DNA of 17,604 bases from a bacterium (GTDB taxonomy: Bacteria; Ratteibacteria; UBA8468), in contig DAOVNU010000002.1 in the NCBI GenBank assembly GCA_030630065.1, positions 1 through 17,604 of the forward strand. The letters are read 5' to 3'. The translations under genes and the position numbers were made by a program. Of the stretch, positions 6,268 through 12,708 are shown in pieces; position 1 is the stretch's first letter, and every line of letters begins with the position of its first letter. The notes below the pieces were generated by a model. That model saw nothing but the letters and a program-made list of their open reading frames with translations. It did not search any database and was not told the DNA's origin.

Positions 6268-7437
6268 ATGATTGAAGCGGAAAGGATTAGAAATCTGCCG
6301 CCTTATCTTTTTCATCATATCAATGAACGGAAATTGAAGGCGCGGCAGGCAGGGAAAGACGTTATTGATTTGGGGATGGGGAATCCGGACCAACCCACTC
6401 CGCCGCATATTGTGGAGAAGTTGCGTGAGGTTGCTTTAGACCCCAGAGCGCATCGCTATAGTGCCTCAAGAGGAATAAAGCATTTAAGAAAGGCCATTTG
6501 CGATTGGTACCAGGAGAGGTTTAATGTGGAACTTGACCCTGAGACCGAAGCGGTAGTTGTGATTGGCAGTAAGGAAGGAATTAGCCATTTAATGTTGGCG
6601 GTTCTTGATAAGGGGGATACCATCCTTATTCCCAATCCTACCTATCCCTCTCATCTCTATTCGGTGATTATTGCCGGCGGCAATATCTATGATGTCCCCT
6701 TATTGCCTGAAAGTAACTTTCTGTCTGATTTCTCAGCAGCTATCCTCGGTCGTTATCCTAAACCAAAAGCCCTTCTTTTGAGTTATCCCCATAATCCGAC
6801 TACCGCTGTGGTAAACCTGGAATTTTTTGAAAAGGCGGTAGAATTTGCTCAAAGAAACGATCTGTTTATAATTCACGATTTGGCTTATTCCGAAATTTGC
6901 TTTGATGGTTATCAGGCGCCAAGTTTCTTGCAGGCAAAGGATGCTAAAAAAGTCGGGATGGAATTTTATTCCCTTTCCAAGACCTACAATATGGCTGGTT
7001 GGCGGGTTGGGTTTGCCGTAGGGAATAAGGACCTCATCGGCGCTTTGGCTAAATTGAAAACCTATTATGATTATGGTGTCTTTACCCCGATTCAGGTCGC
7101 GGGCATCACGGCACTTACCGGTTCCCAGGAATGTATCAAGGAGATTGTCTCTACCTATCAAAGAAGAAGAGACGTTCTGGTTAATGGTCTAAACTCTATT
7201 GGCTGGAAGGTGGAGAAACCAAACGCAACGATGTATCTCTGGGTAAGGATTCCCGAAGAATTTCAGAAAATCGGTTCGATGAAGTTTTCCTTAGACCTTC
7301 TGGATAAGGCCGAGGTTGCGGTTAGTCCGGGGATTGGTTTTGGCAGGTTTGGTGAAGGTTATGTCCGGTTTGCTCTTGTGGAGAATGAGCAGAGAATCAA
7401 GCAGGCAATAAAAAATATCAAGAAGTTTCTGACATAA
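6268..7437 (+). CDS. Class I/II PLP aminotransferase, AlaC/DapL-like
   Basis: This 389-residue fold-type I aminotransferase closely resembles the E. coli AlaC alanine transaminase family, which is also related to some LL-diaminopimelate aminotransferases (DapL). Shared stretches include RNLPPYLF, MGNPDQPTPPHIVEKL, HRYSASRGIKHLR, VVIGSKEGISHLML and YSLSKTYNMAGWRVGF. K238 should bind PLP; D204 (HDLAY), N176 (YPHNPT) and the Arg of YVRFALVE near the C terminus fit cofactor and substrate carboxylate binding. AlaC converts pyruvate and glutamate to alanine; DapL makes LL-diaminopimelate directly. The presence of dapA two genes to the left of lipA makes DapL possible, but the sequence does not decide. 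The start has no clear Shine-Dalgarno; TATGAT at 6248-6253 is a weak -10 candidate. The aspC-like gene follows after 2 nt. Confidence 0.88.
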   Translation: MIEAERIRNLPPYLFHHINERKLKARQAGKDVIDLGMGNPDQPTPPHIVEKLREVALDPRAHRYSASRGIKHLRKAICDWYQERFNVELDPETEAVVVIGSKEGISHLMLAVLDKGDTILIPNPTYPSHLYSVIIAGGNIYDVPLLPESNFLSDFSAAILGRYPKPKALLLSYPHNPTTAVVNLEFFEKAVEFAQRNDLFIIHDLAYSEICFDGYQAPSFLQAKDAKKVGMEFYSLSKTYNMAGWRVGFAVGNKDLIGALAKLKTYYDYGVFTPIQVAGITALTGSQECIKEIVSTYQRRRDVLVNGLNSIGWKVEKPNATMYLWVRIPEEFQKIGSMKFSLDLLDKAEVAVSPGIGFGRFGEGYVRFALVENEQRIKQAIKNIKKFLT

Positions 7438-7439
7438 TA

Positions 7440-8591
7440 ATGCAATTAGCGAAAAGAGTTTTAGCGGTTAAGCCCTCTGCTACCCTTGCCATCTCTGCAC
7501 AGGCAAAAGAATTAAGGAAAAAGGGAGAAAACGTCATTAATCTTTCTGCCGGGGAGCCGGATTTTGCTACACCTGATTACATCAAAGATGCGGCGATTAA
7601 TGCCTTAAAGCAGAATTTTACCAGATATACCGATACTGCCGGGATAAAGGAATTAAGAGAGGCAATTTCTCATAAATTAAGAAAGGAAAATATCTTAAAT
7701 TATTCCCCGGAAGAGATTATTGTCTCTACCGGCGCCAAGCAGACGCTTTATAATGCGCTGATGGTGCTTTGCAATGCAGGAGATGAGGTGATTTTTCCTG
7801 CTCCTTATTGGGTCAGTTATCCGGAGATGGTTCGGTTGGCTGAGGCAATTCCTGTGGTTTTGCCAACAAAAAATTTTAAGATTGAGCCGCAAGAATTAGA
7901 AAAGATAATTACCGGAAGGACAAAAGTAATTATCCTTAATAGTCCGGCTAACCCGACCGGGGTTGTTTATAAAAAAGAGGAATTAAAAGAGATTGCTGAA
8001 ATTATTATCAGGCACAATATCTATTGTCTTTCCGATGAGATTTATGAGAAAATTATTTACGATAGCATAAAGCATATTAGCATTGCGACTTTGAATGATA
8101 GAATTAAAAATTTAACCATTGTCATTAACGGGTTTTCGAAGTCCTATGCTATGACCGGCTGGCGGCTTGGCTATGCGGCAGGAAATAAGGAAATTATTGC
8201 CGGAATGAAGAAACTGCAGAGCCATTCTACCTCCTGCCCGAACTCCATTGCCCAGAAAGCCGCCCTGGCGGCTCTTGGTGGCAACCAGAGCGCAGTAGAA
8301 GAAATGAGAAAAGAGTTTGAGAAAAGGAGAAATTTTTTACTCAAAAGATTAAAGGAGATTAAGGATATTTCTTTTCCTGAACCGGAGGGTGCCTTCTATA
8401 TCTTTCTTTCCCATCCGCAAATTTCCGACTCCTTAAACTTTGCAAAAAAATTATTGGAAAAGGAGAAATTGGCGGTTGTCCCGGGAATTGGTTTTGGAAA
8501 AGAAGGTTATCTCCGCATCTCCTTTGCCGCCTCTTTAGAGGAGATTGAGGAAGGAGTGAAAAGATTAAAAAGTTTTCTTGACGCGAAATGA
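7440..8591 (+). CDS. aspC: Aspartate aminotransferase, class Ib type
   Basis: This enzyme interconverts aspartate and oxaloacetate with 2-oxoglutarate and glutamate, and relatives accept other amino acids. The 383-residue protein matches class Ib (Thermus and Bacillus type): NLSAGEPDFATPDYIKDAA (about 34-52), N171 in NSPANPTG, D199 in LSDEIYEKI, PLP lysine K234 in NGFSKSYAMTGWRLGY, R242, and a C-terminal YLRISFAAS with the substrate-binding Arg. It begins 2 nt after the AlaC-like gene and ends in an ATGA overlap with the URO-D-like gene, so the three are probably cotranscribed. No strong ribosome binding site is visible and translational coupling is likely. The two tandem aminotransferases are clearly different subfamilies, not a recent duplication. 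Exact substrate range is inferred. Confidence 0.9.
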   Translation: MQLAKRVLAVKPSATLAISAQAKELRKKGENVINLSAGEPDFATPDYIKDAAINALKQNFTRYTDTAGIKELREAISHKLRKENILNYSPEEIIVSTGAKQTLYNALMVLCNAGDEVIFPAPYWVSYPEMVRLAEAIPVVLPTKNFKIEPQELEKIITGRTKVIILNSPANPTGVVYKKEELKEIAEIIIRHNIYCLSDEIYEKIIYDSIKHISIATLNDRIKNLTIVINGFSKSYAMTGWRLGYAAGNKEIIAGMKKLQSHSTSCPNSIAQKAALAALGGNQSAVEEMRKEFEKRRNFLLKRLKEIKDISFPEPEGAFYIFLSHPQISDSLNFAKKLLEKEKLAVVPGIGFGKEGYLRISFAASLEEIEEGVKRLKSFLDAK

Positions 8592-9658
8592 AAATTAATT
8601 TTTCTGATAAGAACAAATGCACGCAAAACTATATCAAAGCAATTGAATTTCAGAATCCGGAATGGATTCCTTCTGTAGTGGCAATTATGCCGGCTACCTG
8701 GATAAAATATGGAGAGAGGATAGAGAAAATAGTTCTTAATCACCCAAAACTTTTCCCTCACTATAAAAAGGATGACTTTAAAAAGATAAAACTAAATCGC
8801 GCTTATCAAAAAGGCAGATGGAAGGATATCTGGAACATAACCTGGGAAAATGTTGAGGAGGGTTTATCCTCTGCCCCGGTTGATGCAGAAGCGCCTTTAA
8901 GGAATTGGGAGGACTTAAAAAATTATTCTGCACCAAACCCTCTTTTATTTGATTGGTTCGGGGAGAAAATTGATTGGGAAGAGAGAAGAAAAGGATTGGA
9001 AAAGAGCAAAAAGGAAAGGAATTTAGCAAGCGGTGGTTTGGTTCATGGTTTTATGTATATGTGGCTTTATTATCTACGGGGATTCAGTAATTTGATGCTG
9101 GATATTGCCAGCAATGAGCCAAAACTGAATCAATTGATTGAAATGGTCTTAGAGTATAATTTGAAATTAGTGAATAAATGGATTGAAATAGGAGCCGAAA
9201 TAATCCATTTCGGAGACGACCTGGGTCTTCAAAGGTCATTGCCTATCAGCCCCCCAGATTGGCGCAAGCATCTTAAGCCCTGTTATCGCAAAATCTTTGG
9301 CACCTGCCGGGATAACGGAGTATATGTATATTTGCACAGTGATGGTCATATGTTAGAGATTATAGATGACCTTATTGAATGTGGGGTGAATGTCATCAAT
9401 CCTCAGATTCGGGCTAATGGTTTGGAAGAACTTGCAAAATTCAAGGGAAAGATCTGTATCCACCTGGATTTAGACCGCCAACTCTTTCCTTTTGCCCGCC
9501 CGGAGGAAATTAAATCTCATATTAGGGAAGCAGTAAATAGAATGAACTTAAAAGAAGGCGGCTTGATGCTTCACGCCGAATGCGAACAGGACGTTCCCTT
9601 GAGAAATATTGAAGCAATTTGTGAGGTTATTGAAGAATTAGGCGGACCAATAATTTGA
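8588..9658 (+). CDS. URO-D superfamily protein, methyltransferase-like (not HemE)
   Basis: The 356-residue protein belongs to the uroporphyrinogen decarboxylase / MtaA-MtbA methyltransferase superfamily. Supporting segments are IGAEIIHFGDDLGLQRSLPISPPDWRKHLKP (about 201-230), the loop VYLHSDGHMLEIIDDLIECGVNVINP (about 247-272), and a C-terminal PLRNIEAICEVIEELG. HemE is unlikely because its N-terminal arginine-rich signature (RQAGR type) is absent. In zinc methyltransferases the central motif is H-x-C; here it is H250-S-D252, with C332 in HAECEQ as a further possible ligand. The partner and substrate are unknown, and no corrinoid protein is in the window. The ATG overlaps the aspC stop (ATGA), so translation is coupled. 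yajC follows after 15 nt. Confidence 0.72.
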   Translation: MKINFSDKNKCTQNYIKAIEFQNPEWIPSVVAIMPATWIKYGERIEKIVLNHPKLFPHYKKDDFKKIKLNRAYQKGRWKDIWNITWENVEEGLSSAPVDAEAPLRNWEDLKNYSAPNPLLFDWFGEKIDWEERRKGLEKSKKERNLASGGLVHGFMYMWLYYLRGFSNLMLDIASNEPKLNQLIEMVLEYNLKLVNKWIEIGAEIIHFGDDLGLQRSLPISPPDWRKHLKPCYRKIFGTCRDNGVYVYLHSDGHMLEIIDDLIECGVNVINPQIRANGLEELAKFKGKICIHLDLDRQLFPFARPEEIKSHIREAVNRMNLKEGGLMLHAECEQDVPLRNIEAICEVIEELGGPII

Positions 9659-9673
9659 AAGGAGGATAAATAA

Positions 9674-9949
9674 ATGGATCCTAAAGCGGTAAGTCCTTTG
9701 GTTGGATTTCTTCCGTTGATTATCATCTTTGGTATCTTTTATTTTCTGCTGATTTTGCCTCAGCAGAAAAAACAGAAAACACATCAGATGATGCTGCAGA
9801 ATCTAAGACAGGGGGATAGGGTCGTAACCATCGGCGGTATCTTTGGCAAGATTGTCAGTATCAGGGGAGAGGTTATTACCCTGGAAATAGCCAACCAGCT
9901 CAGAGTTGAGGTTGTCAGAAGCGGCATCAGCAGAAGGGTGCAAGGGTAA
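9674..9949 (+). CDS. yajC: Sec translocase accessory protein YajC
   Basis: YajC is a small inner-membrane protein that associates with the SecDF complex. The 91-residue protein has one transmembrane helix (about residues 9-28, with GFLPLIIIFGIFYFLLILP), immediately followed by the family motif PQQKKQKTHQMM, then the short cytoplasmic domain LRQGDRVVTIGGIFGKIVSI typical of YajC. Length and order match the family. AAAGGAGG at 9658-9665, 8 nt before the ATG, overlaps the stop codon of the previous gene. secD and secF, the usual neighbours, do not follow here; an AEC permease does. Confidence 0.93.
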   Translation: MDPKAVSPLVGFLPLIIIFGIFYFLLILPQQKKQKTHQMMLQNLRQGDRVVTIGGIFGKIVSIRGEVITLEIANQLRVEVVRSGISRRVQG

Positions 9950-9958
9950 AAACAGAGG

Positions 9959-10915
9959 ATGTCCATTATAAGTAAGACCGTTTTTGCGCTCCTTCTTATT
10001 TACGGTTCTTTGATAATCGGCTGGTTTTTCCGGGTAAAGAGTTGGTGTTCTGAGAACAGAAGCAATTCTTTGATGCGCGGGACTATTCTGTGCTTAGAAC
10101 CGCTTATTTGCTGTTTTGCTTTCTGGATTCTTGACCTTTCCAATTTAAGAATTCTCACTTTACCGGTAGTGGGAGCACTCATCGTTACCTTTACCTTTAT
10201 TCCCGCTTATATTTTAGCAAAAACTTTGCATCTTGACCGAAAAAGGGAGGGAAGTTATATCTTAGGGACCCTCTTTTCCAATGGTGGTTATCTCGGTGCG
10301 CCGCTTTGTTTTCTTCTTTTAGGAGAAGAAGCATTTGCTCTTGCCTGGCTTTATATCATTTTCTTTGGTCCCTACTTCTTTACCGTTGGTCTTTCCCTGG
10401 CGGCGCAATATGGCCAGGAGCAAAGGTTGGGGATAAAACGAATTTTAAAAGAGTTCTTTACCGATAAGGTTAGAATTCTACCACTGTTAGGAATAGGCAT
10501 CGGATTGGCTCTTAACCTTGCTCATTATCCGCGGCCGGTGATATTCGCCGGAGCAAACGGTGTCCTTGTGCCTTTAGCCATTTTTCTTTATATGTTTGCC
10601 ATCGGCCTGGGTTTAAGATTGGGAAGGATAAAAATTTTTTTTCGGGAGATTGCCTCTGTTTCTCTGATTAAGTTTGTTTATGCCCCTTTGGTTGGGATTG
10701 GTCTGGGGCTTCTCTTTGGATATCAACACATTTCAGGGGGTTTGCCCTTAAAGGTAGTTTTTATTCAGGCAATAATGCCTACCGCTATCTGGTCGGTCGT
10801 TGCCGCTAACCTCTATGGGCTTGACAAGGACTTATCCAATGCCATCTGGATTACCACTACTCTATTTTTATTACCGCTTGTACCTTTGATTGTTTATGTT
10901 GTCAAAATTATCTAA
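9959..10915 (+). CDS. AEC (auxin efflux carrier) family permease
   Basis: This 318-residue polytopic membrane protein has roughly eight to ten hydrophobic segments in two halves, with a central charged loop (about 150-175). AEC family features are the half-1 motif LFSNGGYLGAPLCFLLLGEEA and the half-2 motif QAIMPTAIWSVVAANLYGLDKDLSNA. Bacterial members transport small organic acids such as malate or malonate; the substrate here is unknown. AGAGG (9954-9958) abuts the ATG directly, which is too close to be a good ribosome binding site, so translation may rely on the nearby yajC stop or on an internal start. The 9-nt gap to yajC suggests cotranscription. Confidence 0.82.
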   Translation: MSIISKTVFALLLIYGSLIIGWFFRVKSWCSENRSNSLMRGTILCLEPLICCFAFWILDLSNLRILTLPVVGALIVTFTFIPAYILAKTLHLDRKREGSYILGTLFSNGGYLGAPLCFLLLGEEAFALAWLYIIFFGPYFFTVGLSLAAQYGQEQRLGIKRILKEFFTDKVRILPLLGIGIGLALNLAHYPRPVIFAGANGVLVPLAIFLYMFAIGLGLRLGRIKIFFREIASVSLIKFVYAPLVGIGLGLLFGYQHISGGLPLKVVFIQAIMPTAIWSVVAANLYGLDKDLSNAIWITTTLFLLPLVPLIVYVVKII

Positions 10916-10945
10916 AAAAGTAACTGTATATGGGAGGAAGAAAAA

Positions 10946-11281
10946 ATGGTAGAGGAAAAAATTTCTGCATCGGAGATGCAATTTATTCAGTTTGTTTCAA
11001 TGTTTTCCAACTCGGCAATGCAGCATCTGGGGAAATTTACCAATCCTTTAACCGGCAAGATTGAGAAGAACCTTGCTGCGGCTCAAGCCACAATTGATAT
11101 TCTTGCGATGCTCAAGGAGAAAACGAAAGGAAATTTAACAAAAAGAGAAGAAGAAACATTGGTCAACTCTCTATCCAACCTGCAGTTGAATTATGCCGAA
11201 GAGGTAAAGAGAGAAGAGAGCAAAAAAGAGAAAAAAAGTGAAGAAAAAAGGCCTGAAGCCGAGGCTAAAAAATCTTCCTGA
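10946..11281 (+). CDS. DUF1844 family protein
   Basis: The 111-residue protein matches DUF1844. The conserved core runs from about 11 to 85: FIQFVSMFSNSAMQHLGKFTNPLTG, then KNLAAAQATIDILAMLKEKTKGNLTKREEETL. The remaining tail (about 88-111) is almost all Glu, Lys, Ala and Ser and is probably disordered. Family function is not established. No signal peptide or membrane helix is obvious. GGGAGGA at 10932-10938, 7 nt before the ATG, is a strong ribosome binding site. The last 44 nt overlap uvrC in another frame, so the low-complexity tail may be shaped partly by uvrC coding needs. Confidence 0.85.
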   Translation: MVEEKISASEMQFIQFVSMFSNSAMQHLGKFTNPLTGKIEKNLAAAQATIDILAMLKEKTKGNLTKREEETLVNSLSNLQLNYAEEVKREESKKEKKSEEKRPEAEAKKSS

Positions 11282-12674
11282 TTCCCCCGGGGTCTATTTT
11301 CTCAAGGATAGAAAGAAGAAAGTTATCTACATTGGCAAAGCGGTCTCTTTAAAGAAACGGCTTGCCCATTATTTTCAGAAGGGATTTTTTGACCCGAAAA
11401 TGGGTCAACTTATTCGGCAAATAGCCGATTTTGACTATCTTCCTCTAACTTCGGAACCAGAGGCACTTTTTTTGGAAGACCGGTTAATCAAACAGTTCCA
11501 GCCAAAGTATAATCAAATCTCCAAGGATGATAAAAGTTATCCTTTTTTAAAAATTACAAAAGAGAAATTCCCTTCCTTCACTATTGTGCGGGACACCACC
11601 CAAACCCTCCGCAGCAAGTGGGGAGGGCTAAGGAGGAGGGCACTTTATTTCGGCCCCTATACCGACGTTATTGCTTTGCGTCGCGCCTATCGCTACCTCA
11701 GGACTATTTTCCCCATCCGCCGCTGTAGAAAAAAAATTAATCCGGAGAAAAAAGGAAGGGTCTGCCTTGATTTTCATCTGGGGAGGTGCAAGGGGCCCTG
11801 CGCCGGGAAGATAAAGGAGGAAGAATACCAAAAATTAGCGGACGCGCTTGTCCTTTTCCTGAGAGGGAGATACCGGGAGACAATGCGGCAGTTAAAAGAA
11901 TTGATGAAAGAATCTGCAGAAAAATTGAATTTTGAGGAGGCGGCAAAATACAGGGACGAAATTGAGATTATCAGCAGAATGAAGGGAAGTGAGGTAAGTC
12001 AACTCAAAAAAGTTCTTTCTTTGCCGAAATTACCGAAAAGAATAGAAGGGGTTGATATCTCTGATATTGCAGGAGACAAAGCGGTTGGGAGTTTGGTTGT
12101 ATTTAAAGACGGTAAAGCGGACAGGGCTCATTACCGTAAATTCAAAATTAGGGGAGTTTCGGGAATAGATGACTACAGGATGATGGAAGAGGTAATCGCA
12201 AGACGTTATAAAGAAAAGAAGAATCTTCCCGACTTGCTGCTTATTGATGGCGGTAAAGGGCATCTTTCCACTGCGGTGCGAAAATTAAAAGAGATGAATT
12301 TAGATTTTCCGGTAGTTGCTCTGGCAAAAAGAAATGAGGAGATTTTTTTAGCGGATTCCTCCTCTCCTTTAATTTTAAAAAAGGACTCTTCTCCTCTACA
12401 TCTTCTTGAAGAGATACGAAATGAGGCACACCGCTTTGCCATCTCCTACCATCAGAAACTGCGTAGAAATGCCTTAAAGAAATCGGCTCTGGACAAAATA
12501 GAAGGAATTGGCGAGAAAAGAAAAAAAATTTTACTTTCTCATTTCGGTTCTCTTACCGCGATTAAAAATGCTTCTCCGGAAGAATTAAAAAAATTGGGCT
12601 TATCCAGGAAATTAAGCAAAAGAATAATTGAATTTCTGAATAATGTAGTGGTCGAGCTTGCTCGACTTTCTTGA
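11238..12674 (+). CDS. uvrC: UvrABC excinuclease subunit C, short form lacking the central domain
   Basis: UvrC makes both incisions in nucleotide excision repair. In this 478-residue version the GIY-YIG nuclease is present (G18-V-Y20, Y31-I-G33, R41, E80). Four cysteines fit the Fe-S cluster site (C163, C176, C184, C188). A UVR helix pair for UvrB contact follows (about 225-248, LNFEEAAKYRDEI). The RNase H-like nuclease keeps D273 (GVDISD), D337 (LIDGG) and H398 (NEAHRF), and a helix-hairpin-helix pair ends the protein (about 418-468). Usual UvrC is about 560-610 residues. The missing part is the domain between UVR and the RNase H-like nuclease: only about 25 residues separate them here. The GTG start at 11238 overlaps the DUF1844 gene by 44 nt and has only a weak purine-rich leader. 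The final VVVELARLS is encoded by a palindrome. Confidence 0.92.
   Translation: MKKKGLKPRLKNLPDSPGVYFLKDRKKKVIYIGKAVSLKKRLAHYFQKGFFDPKMGQLIRQIADFDYLPLTSEPEALFLEDRLIKQFQPKYNQISKDDKSYPFLKITKEKFPSFTIVRDTTQTLRSKWGGLRRRALYFGPYTDVIALRRAYRYLRTIFPIRRCRKKINPEKKGRVCLDFHLGRCKGPCAGKIKEEEYQKLADALVLFLRGRYRETMRQLKELMKESAEKLNFEEAAKYRDEIEIISRMKGSEVSQLKKVLSLPKLPKRIEGVDISDIAGDKAVGSLVVFKDGKADRAHYRKFKIRGVSGIDDYRMMEEVIARRYKEKKNLPDLLLIDGGKGHLSTAVRKLKEMNLDFPVVALAKRNEEIFLADSSSPLILKKDSSPLHLLEEIRNEAHRFAISYHQKLRRNALKKSALDKIEGIGEKRKKILLSHFGSLTAIKNASPEELKKLGLSRKLSKRIIEFLNNVVVELARLS
12651..12666. terminator. perfect palindrome at the 3' end of uvrC, weak terminator or repeat element
   Basis: GTCGAGC (12651-12657) and GCTCGAC (12660-12666) are perfect reverse complements. 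As RNA they form a six-pair stem closed by a CUUG tetraloop, followed by UUUCUU, resembling a weak intrinsic terminator. It lies wholly within the uvrC coding end. It could instead be a copy of a dispersed palindromic repeat; only one copy was noticed in the window. Confidence 0.4.
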
Positions 12675-12681
12675 CAAGAAA
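12667..12681. promoter_or_regulatory. operator-like palindrome over the -35 box of the export operon
   Basis: TTTCTTG (12667-12673), one central A, then CAAGAAA (12675-12681) form a perfect 7-bp inverted repeat. It covers the TTGACA -35 box at 12671-12676 and the uvrC stop codon, a position suited to a repressor. It begins at the next base after the palindrome 12651-12666. No regulator gene is nearby. Confidence 0.45.
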
Positions 12682-12698
12682 AAATAGGGTTGTAAAAT
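12671..12698 (+). promoter_or_regulatory. promoter candidate for the polysaccharide-export operon
   Basis: TTGACA (12671-12676), a perfect -35 consensus, is followed after 16 nt by TAAAAT (12693-12698). Transcription would start about 3-4 nt before the ATG at 12709, leaving out the AGGGG at 12699-12703 that could otherwise serve as ribosome binding site. Either the message is near-leaderless or it comes mainly from further upstream. Confidence 0.5.
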
Positions 12699-12708
12699 AG
12701 GGGTAAAA

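Noticed and set aside
8588..9658. Uroporphyrinogen decarboxylase HemE
   Set aside because: The N-terminal HemE signature with its conserved arginines is missing and no other heme genes are nearby; only the superfamily fold is supported.
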